DNA of 23,822 nucleotides from positions 1 to 23,822 of IMG/VR virus record IMGVR_UViG_3300028600_000020, one strand, 5' to 3'. This document shows positions 1-7,733 of this stretch, piece after piece. The number at the start of each line of letters is the position of its first letter. The stretch's first letter is position 1. Made by a program: the position numbers and the translations under genes. Under the pieces are notes generated by a model. That model worked only from the letters and a program-made list of their open reading frames with translations. It was not told where the DNA came from and did no database searches. Source of the DNA: a virus.

Positions 1-357
1 CGTTAGCTCAGTGTGGGCGCGAAACCACGGCCCCACATCGGGGAAACGAAATCTGCGAGCATCAGCGTTTAAAACTTCCAAAGCCTGAGCCTGTAGCGGC
101 AGTTCCATTTCCGCCATCCACAGTTTATTAGTGTCAACTTTTCCGTTGGGAAGCTTTTTAAATTCAACATCAGGGATCATCGCGAGTTGACGGTCAATCT
201 CCTCCCAATGTCTTTCTCTATCCTTACGTCTATTTTTCCGGGTATTCCATGTGTCAATGACGTATTCAGCAATAAAGGCCCAGTCCCGCGCATCAAACCG
301 TCTTTTCGGTGACGCCTTCCCGTCTGAGATTTTCTTAACGTCACTTTGACTAGGCAT
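1..357 (-). CDS. Portal-like protein, N-terminal part (cut by window edge)
   Basis: An open frame of 119 codons runs from ATG at 357 off the left edge with no stop, so only the N-terminus is visible. It is rich in charged residues (KNRRKDRERHWEEIDRQL) and has the segments WMAEMELPLQAQALEVL and ADARRFRFP. These look like the N-terminal helical region of portal proteins from podovirus-like environmental phages. The ATG overlaps the stop of the upstream gene (350-352). Position two genes downstream of the large terminase is where a portal is expected. The portal assignment rests on this position and on remembered similarity of the ELPLQAQALEVL region. Another head protein is possible. Confidence 0.55.
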   Translation of the reverse strand, partial: MPSQSDVKKISDGKASPKRRFDARDWAFIAEYVIDTWNTRKNRRKDRERHWEEIDRQLAMIPDVEFKKLPNGKVDTNKLWMAEMELPLQAQALEVLNADARRFRFPDVGPWFRAHTELT

Positions 358-697
358 CTAGTTTTTCTCTCATAAATGCTTCAATTGAGCGCCGCGCGTG
401 GTTTACTGCTGTGTTAATTCTCATTGTCTGGCGTGAAGAAAGGGGATGCTCAATATTATGAAGGGGATCAAAGAATATCGGCAACCCTAATCCAATTTTA
501 TCGTCTTTGCCCCACAACCAGACAGTCGTATAACAGCCTTGAGGGAAGTCATCTTTGTCAATCCCGAACTTCTTCAAAGCAGGATACGGTTTTGAGACAA
601 ACCCATCGGCAAGAAGAATATCTTGTCCGTTGATTTTTCTGCGACTTACAGGCTTTACCCCGATCTCACTGAAGCTTTTCTCTAAATAAGACTTCAT
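350..697 (-). CDS. Hypothetical protein between TerL and the portal-like gene
   Basis: A 115-residue protein with no family I can name. It has no membrane segment and no signal peptide. The middle is aromatic and hydrophobic (YTTVWLWGKDDKIGLGLPIFF), and the end looks helical (AVNHARRSIEAFMREKL). Its start codon overlaps the TerL stop by the four bases ATGA (694-697), and its end overlaps the next gene, so it belongs to the packaging/head operon and is translationally coupled. A small head-assembly or packaging accessory role would fit the position, but nothing in the sequence proves it. Confidence 0.75.
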   Translation of the reverse strand: MKSYLEKSFSEIGVKPVSRRKINGQDILLADGFVSKPYPALKKFGIDKDDFPQGCYTTVWLWGKDDKIGLGLPIFFDPLHNIEHPLSSRQTMRINTAVNHARRSIEAFMREKLDA

Positions 698-2130
698 ACT
701 CTGACCGATGCTATTGGTTGCATGGGAATGCCGCTTAGCCTCCCTGAGATCGTTAAGGGAACTGCATAGCGCTTCATCATCACCGCGTATGCTGTGGCTT
801 TCAGAATATCGTCTCTCCGGTCCACTATTTTGCCATCTTTCCTGTGGTAGCTTCTTTTTTCCTCAAACCATTCATGAAGGTGAGAAAAGACCTTAAATCT
901 ACCAGTCATCATTCTCTCAAGAATCTCATCAATAATCGGCTCTACAGGCTGTGCGCCGCCTTTTTCCTTCTCTCCGGGAGTCCGAGGGTATCTTGCAGAC
1001 TTAGAAAGCATATTCGCTCCGTGTGCCCTGTATGCGTCTGCGAGCGTTCTGCCGCCTGTTTTTTCGCGGTTCATTCCGTCATGCGGCCATGAAACTGGGA
1101 CGTGTTTGTTATTCTTGGATAGCCAAGCCGCGTGATATGGAGCTGTTTCATCCGCCTTTTTGTAACAATCTATGACGTAAATAATATCGGCATCACGATT
1201 CCACGCGATCTCTACTCCAGCAGCGGGATGCGCCATTCCGAAATCGCAACCCTTTATCCTCGCAAAATGATCAGGAATTTCAAACGCCTGATGAGAAACA
1301 GAGGAATCCGCGACAGGATACACTGCGCCCTCACCCATCATTGGGATGCCACGGGTCCTAGCTTCCCGCTCATGGGCTCTATATGAGTTTGCCAGCCTGT
1401 CGCGGTCTTCCTTTGCAAGATGCGGCGCGTCTTCCCACGTCGCACCCTTCAAATAAATCCCTTGACCACTCTCCATGAAGTGCTCAACCAGATCAGTCAT
1501 GCCCAAAAGGGGAGTGAAGGTAACTAGAACAATACCACCAGAGGTTAGAACACGAGTTTGTGATTCAGAGAATATCTTATAATCATCCGGCTCTTCATCC
1601 ATCCACACAACGTGCGGAGCCGTGCCTTGCCATTTCTGCCAGCCCTGTTCGTAGGTTTTTAGTACACAAGTGGATACTTTGCCGTTTTTATGTCGAACCT
1701 GGAAGGAGTCGACAACATTTTTCACACCAGCTTGTCGAGTGGTTGGCTTTCCTACGATCTTACTTTTGGGAATCCACCCTGTTCCTAATTTATCTCCTAG
1801 CCCGCCAAGGAGTTCATTCTGCACAATATCTCTTGATGTTTCGTTGGTGGGTGAGCCCGTCCATACAAGTGTTTCAGACTCAAACCTTTTTCCTTCCCAC
1901 CAATCTGGATATTCACCGGTTAAATGGTAGGCGATCTCCGCCCCGGCAGACATCGTTTTGCCCACGCGGTTTGCGGCCATCAGCATCCGCTCTGGATGAT
2001 TTTTCCCCGCCGCGTGAAAGTCGGATTGCCAATGATATGGATCGTAACTGTTTAGCTTATTTGCGTCTACCTGAGACTTTAAAGCATTAACCAGACGTGT
2101 CAGCTCGCCAGAGCTTTGCAACCCACCCAT
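694..2130 (-). CDS. terL: Terminase large subunit (P22/T4-like ATPase-nuclease)
   Basis: A 478-residue packaging motor that pumps DNA into the prohead and cuts it. The ATPase half shows Walker A AANRVGKT (52-59), Walker B VVWMDEEP (174-181) with the catalytic glutamate, and a coupling motif VTFTP (203-207). The nuclease half shows the acidic residues expected of an RNase H fold: GCDFG (D296), PHDG (D351) and DDILKA (near 441). The length is normal for the family and the DEEP form is typical of P22-like enzymes. ATG at 2130 lies 44 bases inside the upstream glycosyltransferase gene and lacks a clear Shine-Dalgarno site. A TTG three codons later is an alternative. The small subunit is not adjacent but lies about 14 kb upstream at 16303-16803. 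Confidence 0.96.
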   Translation of the reverse strand: MGGLQSSGELTRLVNALKSQVDANKLNSYDPYHWQSDFHAAGKNHPERMLMAANRVGKTMSAGAEIAYHLTGEYPDWWEGKRFESETLVWTGSPTNETSRDIVQNELLGGLGDKLGTGWIPKSKIVGKPTTRQAGVKNVVDSFQVRHKNGKVSTCVLKTYEQGWQKWQGTAPHVVWMDEEPDDYKIFSESQTRVLTSGGIVLVTFTPLLGMTDLVEHFMESGQGIYLKGATWEDAPHLAKEDRDRLANSYRAHEREARTRGIPMMGEGAVYPVADSSVSHQAFEIPDHFARIKGCDFGMAHPAAGVEIAWNRDADIIYVIDCYKKADETAPYHAAWLSKNNKHVPVSWPHDGMNREKTGGRTLADAYRAHGANMLSKSARYPRTPGEKEKGGAQPVEPIIDEILERMMTGRFKVFSHLHEWFEEKRSYHRKDGKIVDRRDDILKATAYAVMMKRYAVPLTISGRLSGIPMQPIASVRV

Positions 2131-2668
2131 CTAATTCGTGCGGTTTTGGTTTTCCGTGGAACTGGATAATATTCCCTGCAGGCCCGTCGCTACAATGTTG
2201 CTTAAAACTGACAATGCCATCATCTGGCGTTTTCCATTTCTTCTCGCAAAAATCTGATAAAAACAATTGGTCACCGCCTCGACGACAGCGGTCCATAATT
2301 CCTTCAGGGTCTTCTTGAAAGGCATCCCAAATATGTGAAGTATCTTTCGGCAGCCACATGACGCTTGAATTCGCCGGACAACGGTCCATGAAATCCTCAA
2401 CCATGGTAAAACATCGAGATTTATACCGAAACAATCTACCGTGAACGATTGTGTCTAGGTCGAGATAAAGCGCTGGCCTATATCTTGCATTCCAGGGGGC
2501 GAATAATTCAAGCTTAGCCCACCAGCCTTTGAGATTAGTGCATAGCTCTGTATCGTCTAGTGTGATAACCGATCCGACAAGGGACTCATGTGCGTAAATT
2601 TGTCGTTTTAGGTTAGTGACATACTCTGGCCCGTATTTTCCCCCTTGACGGACAAGAATTATTCTCAT
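2087..2668 (-). CDS. GT8-like glycosyltransferase (GT-A fold)
   Basis: A 193-residue sugar transferase candidate. It carries a metal-binding DxD in YLDLDT (68-73), the second conserved region GGDQLFLS (131-138), and HGKPKP (171-176), which matches the HGxxKPW end motif of GT8 and related GT-A enzymes. No membrane helix or signal is seen, so it should act in the cytoplasm on a nucleotide sugar. It is short compared with bacterial GT8 proteins (about 300 residues), as is usual for phage versions. Start ATG overlaps the FkbM gene stop by ATGA (2665-2668). It sits in a run with a methyltransferase and a sulfotransferase-like gene directly before TerL. The acceptor is unknown and could be a virion protein or a host glycan. 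Confidence 0.82.
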   Translation of the reverse strand: MRIILVRQGGKYGPEYVTNLKRQIYAHESLVGSVITLDDTELCTNLKGWWAKLELFAPWNARYRPALYLDLDTIVHGRLFRYKSRCFTMVEDFMDRCPANSSVMWLPKDTSHIWDAFQEDPEGIMDRCRRGGDQLFLSDFCEKKWKTPDDGIVSFKQHCSDGPAGNIIQFHGKPKPHELDGWVAKLWRADTSG

Positions 2669-3267
2669 TCCGGCACCAAAATAACATCCCTGTGAACTCT
2701 ATCGACCACTTGATAACCTTCTATGGCGTCAGTCCATCCTTGTGGGGCTCCAAAGCGTTCGGAGAGCCCTTTGTCTTCAATCATGAGCACAGGTTTGTGG
2801 GCGCCTAACGTTTCTCTGGCCCCAACAAGGATGTCTGGTTCGTTGCCTTCTGTGTCCAAAATCATCAAGTCACAGGCGGGCAACTTCAAATTGTCAATCG
2901 TTATAACTGGAATATCTTCCTCACCCTTGATAAGCCAGTGCGCCCCAGCGTTATTAGGGACCCTATGCATACCAGCAACACCAGCTTTGTGACCAAGAGC
3001 AGCATTAATATGGTGAATATTATCGACGCCTTGCAGGTTTCTTTCAAGGCAGGCGTAGTTTTCCTTTTCCGGCTCGAAAGTCCAAACAGTTTCAAATTCA
3101 TTTGCCAAGTGTCCCGCCCAAACACCGACATTGCCGCCAGCTTGTACGACACACTTTCTGCTCCGACAAAGCGGTAGTGCTTTGTTCATATCCCTCACAT
3201 GCCTGGGGACAACTGGATGGCATTCTTTGTCAGAATCGGGCCACCAAATACCGTCTATTTGTTTCAT
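2665..3267 (-). CDS. FkbM-family SAM-dependent methyltransferase
   Basis: A 200-residue class I methyltransferase. The SAM-binding motif I is VVQAGGNVGVW (40-50), the acidic motif II is FEPEKENY (64-71), and the FkbM signature MILDTEGNEPDIL lies at 135-147. FkbM proteins generally methylate sugar hydroxyls or related small groups. The start ATG overlaps the preceding sulfotransferase-like stop by four bases (3264-3267) and the end overlaps the GT8-like start, so three surface-chemistry genes are coupled. The inferred role is O-methylation of a glycan made or modified by the neighbouring transferases. The family call is firm; the substrate is not known. Confidence 0.88.
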   Translation of the reverse strand: MKQIDGIWWPDSDKECHPVVPRHVRDMNKALPLCRSRKCVVQAGGNVGVWAGHLANEFETVWTFEPEKENYACLERNLQGVDNIHHINAALGHKAGVAGMHRVPNNAGAHWLIKGEEDIPVITIDNLKLPACDLMILDTEGNEPDILVGARETLGAHKPVLMIEDKGLSERFGAPQGWTDAIEGYQVVDRVHRDVILVPE

Positions 3268-3740
3268 ATGTAAACGTCAATTCCCGGAATAGATTTCATT
3301 GCTTCGTGCTGTCTATCGACTATCTGTGGCATTTGCTCACCAAATCGCGCGAGCATACCTGTTCTCTTGAAGGAATTAAGAATCTTTTCTCTATCCCTCC
3401 AGACCTTTACATAGACTGGATTGAAGGATTGGAATGTTTCCCAATAAAATGCGCCACATTTGAAGAACCAAGGACCGCCTTGATAGCCCTCTCGGTTCAT
3501 CACCTGGCAAACGTGTTTATTCCAATCAGTATGTTCTTGAGGAAAAGGCCCTGATACCCAGTCTATTCCATACCATATTCTCAACTCTCGGTGCAGCTTA
3601 ATATTCTCAAAATACCCTTGAGGGTTGTGCCTATCGCCTTTTCTTAAAATCCCCCCAAACACTCCTGCATCGTGGAATTGCTTGGCAGTGTATGAACTCC
3701 CCGACCTTCCGGGAGAAATTATGAGTAACGGTCGATCCAC
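3264..3740 (-). CDS. Sulfotransferase-like P-loop protein (GTG start)
   Basis: A 158-residue protein with the 5'-phosphosulfate loop of PAPS-dependent sulfotransferases, SPGRSGSSY (9-17). Further on is VKVWRDREKILNSFKRTG (111-128), which resembles the 3'-phosphate-binding R..S region. Such enzymes move sulfate from PAPS onto sugars or proteins. At 158 residues it is shorter than usual (200-300) and may be a minimal phage form. The start is GTG at 3740, 22 bases inside the upstream gene, with AAAGAG just ahead. The next ATG lies far beyond the P-loop, so GTG is preferred. It lies between the DUF115-like gene and FkbM. A P-loop kinase-like role cannot be excluded. Confidence 0.78.
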   Translation of the reverse strand: MDRPLLIISPGRSGSSYTAKQFHDAGVFGGILRKGDRHNPQGYFENIKLHRELRIWYGIDWVSGPFPQEHTDWNKHVCQVMNREGYQGGPWFFKCGAFYWETFQSFNPVYVKVWRDREKILNSFKRTGMLARFGEQMPQIVDRQHEAMKSIPGIDVYI

Positions 3741-4372
3741 TCTTTCGGCCTTCCAGATAAAGCGATTACTTTCCCGTCAAAGCCCAATTGAATAGCTTTT
3801 CGCCAGTGAAGATCGGGATTTCCATCTTTATCGTCCGGGGCTTCCCTTTTGAAGTTGCATTTTCTCCAGGGAGGCTCGCCATTGTGAGGGCCGTCATCCA
3901 ATGGAATACCGCAGATTGCAATTCTATCGTAGCCGAGGCCAATTCCGGTGAGTACGGCAGAAAGTCCCGAAGTTCCATGCCCTCCCCAGGGCCAATGCCA
4001 TTTAGCCCCTTTATTACAGGAATGGGTGTGATTAGGTCCATGAAATTCATACTTATATTCAACCCTTCGTGCTTCTATAAATTTTTTCATGTGCTGGGCT
4101 TCATTAGAGTACCAATGCTCAATATTTCCAGGGAAAACCTCCCCCAGCTTATTGACGGTCATGAAGTCCCAACCATCTTTTTCGATACTACCGCGCCTGT
4201 GCGTTTTCTTGCAACCAAGGGCCTCCAGATCGTCCCAGATACAAGAGGCATCACCGCAGACGGCCAGACTCTTTCCTTTGTATTTTCCTGCAATATCAGG
4301 TAGAGGAAACATAAATCCGCCGTAGGTGCCGAACAGTTCGCGAAGGCCCATTTCAAATTCATTCAATCCCAT
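3719..4372 (-). CDS. DUF115/MptE-like or GT42-like protein of the surface-chemistry cluster
   Basis: A 217-residue soluble protein. The N-terminal part has a Rossmann-like GKSLAVCGDASCIWDDLEAL (33-52). The C-terminal half has HGTSGLSAVLTGIGLGYDRI followed by AICGIPLDD. This glycine-rich motif and the GxSG..A...A...G...I...G pattern are typical of phage proteins annotated DUF115/MptE-like and of sialyltransferase-like GT42 enzymes. Start ATG shares one base with the stop of the 45-residue gene upstream (TAATG at 4370-4374). It heads the block sulfotransferase, FkbM, GT8. A transferase role on a nucleotide-activated substrate is inferred from family resemblance and company. The family call is moderate. 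Confidence 0.68.
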   Translation of the reverse strand: MGLNEFEMGLRELFGTYGGFMFPLPDIAGKYKGKSLAVCGDASCIWDDLEALGCKKTHRRGSIEKDGWDFMTVNKLGEVFPGNIEHWYSNEAQHMKKFIEARRVEYKYEFHGPNHTHSCNKGAKWHWPWGGHGTSGLSAVLTGIGLGYDRIAICGIPLDDGPHNGEPPWRKCNFKREAPDDKDGNPDLHWRKAIQLGFDGKVIALSGRPKEWIDRYS

Positions 4373-4509
4373 TATCGTGTCATCATTTGCCCGACGACAA
4401 GAATATTGGCCGACTGCCTAGTGGTTTCTATTAAAGATATAGGCCCAGAATCAGGCGAAAAAAACCTTGCTGCAAAATAATTCGTTGCAAAATAGACCGG
4501 AGGAAACAT
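4372..4509 (-). CDS. Small 45-residue phage protein with aromatic YFA/RFF motif
   Basis: An ATG at 4509 shares its A with the TAA of the upstream gene, and its own TAA shares one base with the ATG of the DUF115-like gene: two TAATG junctions in a row. The 45-residue product begins MFPPVYFATNYFAARFFSP. That aromatic repeat (NYFAxRFFxP) recurs in short, uncharacterised proteins of tailed phages near fibre genes. The perfect junctions on both sides make this a real gene rather than a gap. Function unknown; a small virion component is likely from its position. Confidence 0.72.
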   Translation of the reverse strand: MFPPVYFATNYFAARFFSPDSGPISLIETTRQSANILVVGQMMTR

Positions 4510-5102
4510 TAAGTATCATCCAATGTTACAGCAGTTCTGTTCCCGGAAGCATCTACCGTTGCGTCAATGCGGTCCTTAGTATCGTTCAGATCACGTATTT
4601 TAACGTTAGTTGTCCCCGCTCCGCTAAGTTTGCCCGCAAGAGACGCGGCAACTAGCCTCATCATTTCTTCAGCAGTAAAACCAGTTTCTATAATATAGCT
4701 CCACAATTCACTTGCTGTCGCGCCTCCGTCAATCAAGCCAGCAGAGTTAGTTGGGATGATCGTGACTTTATCCGTCGGCGTCAGAATGCCATTTTCAACA
4801 TCGAAAATATTATTATTAGAGCCTTCTAGCCGTACACTGTATTGACTTCCGGTATCCTCGAATTGAACACTATAGCTATTTATAAATTCCAACGTGCGGG
4901 CAAAGGTTGTCCCCGCAACTGTCACCTCTCCGTTGTGAGAATATGCATCTGGCATCCAGATATAGGATTCGCCTGCAAGCAGATCCATAACATCTTTGCG
5001 AAATTGATCCGTATCAAGCGAATACAGCGTCCCCGAAACAAATGTTAAATCCGCTTGAGGTATCGAAATCAATCTCGTTGCCGGATCAAGAGTTAGCGCC
5101 AT
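4509..5102 (-). CDS. Conserved phage structural-type protein (197 aa)
   Basis: A 197-residue protein I recognise as a type widespread in environmental tailed phages but without a named function. The N-terminal part contains PQADLTFVSGTLYSLDTDQF and a segment GSNNNIFDVENGILTP, which reads as beta-rich. The C-terminal 60 residues (EEMMRLVAASLAGKLSGAG, then DLNDTKDRIDATVDASGNRT) form a small module that also recurs at the ends of other phage virion proteins. The start follows GGAAG by about seven bases and lies 17 bases inside the upstream coiled-coil gene. It is probably a tail or baseplate part, by analogy with its usual neighbours. Confidence 0.75.
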   Translation of the reverse strand: MALTLDPATRLISIPQADLTFVSGTLYSLDTDQFRKDVMDLLAGESYIWMPDAYSHNGEVTVAGTTFARTLEFINSYSVQFEDTGSQYSVRLEGSNNNIFDVENGILTPTDKVTIIPTNSAGLIDGGATASELWSYIIETGFTAEEMMRLVAASLAGKLSGAGTTNVKIRDLNDTKDRIDATVDASGNRTAVTLDDT

Positions 5103-5421
5103 TCCAATCTTCCGGTGTTGTAGACCCGCCAGCGACCTTCAAGTTCAGACTTGCTGCATAATTTACCTTGAATGCATCGAATTCGCCGCGCAATGTCGAG
5201 TAAAGATTTACAAGTCTGTTATTCTGCTCGTCCTGCTTGGCCATCATGTCTTTCAGGACTTCCATTTCATTCAAGACACCACGAACAGTCGCTTTCTCAC
5301 TGTTTGTTAGCGCGGCGGCCTTTATATCCTGCATCGTGCCGCGCATTTCCTCAAGAGAAAGCAAATCCTCATCTTCTATATGATCCGGTTCTTTACCGGT
5401 AGTTGCGCCTAAATTGCTCAT
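5086..5421 (-). CDS. Coiled-coil hypothetical protein
   Basis: A 111-residue acidic, mostly helical protein. Residues 20-85 have heptad-like spacing (LSLEEMRGTMQDIKAAALTN, then VLNEMEVLKDMMAKQDEQNN), suggesting a coiled coil. There is no cysteine and no membrane segment. It starts three bases after the stop of the upstream tail gene and overlaps the 197-residue gene by 17 bases. A virion linker, tail-assembly or scaffold-type role would suit its shape and location, but no family is recognised. Confidence 0.72.
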   Translation of the reverse strand: MSNLGATTGKEPDHIEDEDLLSLEEMRGTMQDIKAAALTNSEKATVRGVLNEMEVLKDMMAKQDEQNNRLVNLYSTLRGEFDAFKVNYAASLNLKVAGGSTTPEDWNGANS

Positions 5422-5424
5422 GGT

Positions 5425-5901
5425 CTATTCATCCGATTGGAGTGCTAATAATAAATCCGTGCCGCTACTCGCGTCAGCTATACTAATGCCTGCCTCAACA
5501 AAATACGGCGATGATGTAGATTTACGCGCCCATCCTGACAAGCCTTGTGATGCTGGCCATACCTTATCAGATTGAATAACGCCAAGGCTATTTGTTAGTC
5601 CATGCACTGCAACATAAGAAACAATAGGCGTTCCTGTCGCTGGTGATGATAACCCGCTGTCCACACTATAAGTGAATGTATCCGTATCTGTAACCGTTAT
5701 GCTCGCTACTTTATTATACCCATCCGGTTGTGCACCCCTTATCACGATTTGATCACCAGTCACAAGACCATGCGCCGTTGTAGTGTCGCACGTTGCTGTA
5801 CCGCTCGATTGTGTCAAACTAGTAATGGAAGCTTGATAAGGAAACCCAGAACCACCGCCATTATCAGATGTTTCTAAAAACACTCGTGCATTCTGCAACA
5901 T
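5425..5901 (-). CDS. C-terminal part of the beta-helix tail protein, separated by an in-frame TGA
   Basis: 158 residues from ATG 5901 to the TAG at 5425. The same frame is open further upstream for 27 more codons, up to a single TGA at 5983-5985, and that TGA ends the 450-residue gene in the same frame. The intervening codons read as good protein (SAGVDVTIVADPATTKVTVE) and merge into ITVTDTD-type beta-sandwich repeats, with a HGLVTGDQIVIRGA segment common in phage fibres. ATG 5901 has no Shine-Dalgarno site, and the sequence before it continues the same fold. It is therefore most likely the C-terminal third of one 636-residue protein, either interrupted by mutation or reached by readthrough. 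Independent expression is possible but less likely. Confidence 0.7.
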   Translation of the reverse strand: MLQNARVFLETSDNGGGSGFPYQASITSLTQSSGTATCDTTTAHGLVTGDQIVIRGAQPDGYNKVASITVTDTDTFTYSVDSGLSSPATGTPIVSYVAVHGLTNSLGVIQSDKVWPASQGLSGWARKSTSSPYFVEAGISIADASSGTDLLLALQSDE

Positions 5902-5982
5902 GGCACCAGTGCTGTCTTCAACAGTGACCTTTGTTGTTGCTGGATCGGCTACTATCGTTACATCAACACCAGCAGAATAGTA

Positions 5983-5985
5983 TCA
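5983..5985 (-). other. In-frame TGA separating two parts of one tail gene
   Basis: Read on the minus strand, the codons around it are AAT TTT TGA TAC TAT. There is no frameshift: codons before and after belong to one frame, 7335 to 5425. TGA is a normal stop elsewhere in this window, since many neighbouring genes end in ATGA overlaps. Recoding of every TGA as an amino acid is therefore excluded. The options are a nonsense substitution, a base-call error, or leaky readthrough giving a long minor form. Confidence 0.8.
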
Positions 5986-7335
5986 AAAATTCCCTGTGCA
6001 GCCTACAAGATTGACTGTAAGCGTTCCTGTGGTATCTCTAAATGCAAATGTTTCATTACCAGCTTCCGCTGTAGGAGAAGTGTTCTCGCTTGCAGAAAAG
6101 TCAGTCCCAAATGCGCAATTCCTTAGAGTAATGCTAGATGTCGGGATATTCGCACCAAAATCAATTGCATGATGCGCTGTTCCTGAAGTTTTTGAAATTG
6201 TCAAATCGTCCAATTCACCATCCGGGTCAACATTTAAATCGTAGGTAATCACGCCGCCGTTAGCTGCCCCAGTGTATTCACTAAATGTGCCGCCTGATAG
6301 ATCACAGCCATTCGCCACAATCTCGTCATTGCCGATAAAAGTACAGTTTGTCCAATCATCGCCAGTATCGTCAGATGTCTCAATGCCTTGATCGAATCCG
6401 ATAAAAGTGCAACCAATCATATTGCAAACAGTCAAATCAGCTCCATTGCCATCAAAAGACGCCGACGCAGCGGTAGGCACAACAAAAGTAGATGCTGTAA
6501 ACGATGCTTCGCAATTCGTTGCAGTGCTAGAGCCAATTATGCTGAAACGATAATAATTCGTTGAGGAAAGACCGCGATCCTCCCATGAATAAGTTACGTT
6601 TGTTTCTTCCCAAAATTGATCGGAAGCGCTTGCAGAATTACCAATCGTCAAATTGCCCTGAATTCCGTAAACACCCGCGCCCAGCTCGCGAATTACACCA
6701 TAAGCCTGCTGGTTTCCCGTTCCACGGTCAACAACAGCCGCCTCGGCTCCGTTGCCTGCCGCGCCAGAAGTAGTGCCACCTTGCATAACCACATCATCGC
6801 CAGGATTGGCCCAACGGATAATGTCCCAAAAACAGTTCTCAACACCGCCCACAGATTTGACGATAGTGGTAAAATACGTTCCAACCTGAGTGATTGCCGC
6901 TTCGTTTAAATTTCCCTCTGTTCCAGCTAAAGCTGTATTGTTGGCGGGCTTATTGCCAAGGTCAAGAATGAAGCAAGACCATTCAATTGGTCCAGACTCA
7001 TGACGGAATCCAGTTACATCCGAACCACCAACATGATAAGCAATTCGATTTGTGCCGTCACCTACTTGAATTGCAGCGCCGCCATTAGCGGTTGTATCCA
7101 TCGTTCCAAAAGGACGCATCCAGACGAATAAAGAACCGTTAGACCAATCGTCAGATGTTATCGTGTCATAAGCATCCTCAGTAGTATTGCTGACATTCAT
7201 CCCCATACAGTTGGTGGATTCAATGGGGGATGGTGAAGACGAAAAAGCCGTGGGACCGTCCGTAGCCGTCCAATCGCCTGTATTGTCACTTTCGTTAACA
7301 ATGGTGCGATTGTCTGTTGGAAAAGTTGTCGTCAT
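5983..7335 (-). CDS. Tail/fibre-type protein with beta-helix-like repeats (N-terminal 450 aa)
   Basis: A 450-residue virion-type protein that is cysteine- and asparagine-rich. The first half resembles a lectin-like sandwich (SLFVWMRPFGTMDTTANGG). From about residue 300 it has short repeated strands such as NMIGCTFIGFDQGIE, WTNCTFIGNDEI and LRNCAFGTDF. These look like rungs of a right-handed beta-helix, as in phage tailspikes and pectate-lyase folds. It ends ...VNLVGCTGNF at a TGA after which the frame stays open to 5425. Related phage proteins I recall continue through this point. Start ATG overlaps the SPOUT-like gene by ATGA (7332-7335). It lies in the middle of the virion operon. Receptor binding or glycan cleavage is possible; no catalytic residues are identifiable. 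Confidence 0.82.
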   Translation of the reverse strand: MTTTFPTDNRTIVNESDNTGDWTATDGPTAFSSSPSPIESTNCMGMNVSNTTEDAYDTITSDDWSNGSLFVWMRPFGTMDTTANGGAAIQVGDGTNRIAYHVGGSDVTGFRHESGPIEWSCFILDLGNKPANNTALAGTEGNLNEAAITQVGTYFTTIVKSVGGVENCFWDIIRWANPGDDVVMQGGTTSGAAGNGAEAAVVDRGTGNQQAYGVIRELGAGVYGIQGNLTIGNSASASDQFWEETNVTYSWEDRGLSSTNYYRFSIIGSSTATNCEASFTASTFVVPTAASASFDGNGADLTVCNMIGCTFIGFDQGIETSDDTGDDWTNCTFIGNDEIVANGCDLSGGTFSEYTGAANGGVITYDLNVDPDGELDDLTISKTSGTAHHAIDFGANIPTSSITLRNCAFGTDFSASENTSPTAEAGNETFAFRDTTGTLTVNLVGCTGNF

Positions 7336-7733
7336 CGGCTAACCCTATCGTACATGACAACAGCAAGCGCTTGGTGTGGCCACATCAGGCCCGGCTTGGT
7401 TGATTTTATTTTTAATGATAAATGCTCTTCAGCCATAGCCGAGAATGGCGAGTACGTTCCTTTGCCAAATAAATAAAGAGCATCATTAGGATGATCAAAT
7501 TCTAGTAACTCAGTCGTTGCATTCTCATCAACGAATACAGGCGTCAGATGCGAGCGATCATTTAACAAAAGCTCTACATTCTCATACTCATAGATCCAAC
7601 GCTTATCGATACCACTAACAGGTGCCATGTTCAATCGCTCGACACCAAACTCCCTCATGACGTATTCCCATAGTACTGCTTCAGTAATTGGCGCAGACCA
7701 GCCTAATTCCCACAGCCCGGCAGCCTCGATCAT
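7332..7733 (-). CDS. SPOUT/SpoU-like protein (possible RNA methyltransferase remnant or relative)
   Basis: 133 residues. The C-terminal half shows DALYLFGKGTYSP (85-97), then LSLKIKSTKPGLMWPHQALA and VVMYDRVSR. The order (hydrophobic strand with FGxxxxG, a SLxL-type strand, then a helix ending AxAxxxYxxxR) follows the knot region of SpoU/TrmH methyltransferases. It lacks the N-terminal substrate-binding domain and the strict SLNxS asparagine motif, so catalysis is uncertain. Its start overlaps the sulfotransferase-like stop by ATGA, and its end overlaps the tail gene start by ATGA. That is an odd place for an RNA modifier. It could instead be an unrelated structural protein. Confidence 0.6.
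   Translation of the reverse strand: MIEAAGLWELGWSAPITEAVLWEYVMREFGVERLNMAPVSGIDKRWIYEYENVELLLNDRSHLTPVFVDENATTELLEFDHPNDALYLFGKGTYSPFSAMAEEHLSLKIKSTKPGLMWPHQALAVVMYDRVSR

Noticed and set aside
1560-2090. 176-codon plus-strand frame opposite TerL
   Set aside because: Lies wholly antisense to a well-supported terminase gene. The product has no recognisable features.
5425-7335. Whole-genome recoding of TGA as an amino acid
   Set aside because: Numerous genes in the window stop at TGA in ATGA overlaps with a well-formed next gene, so TGA is an ordinary stop here.
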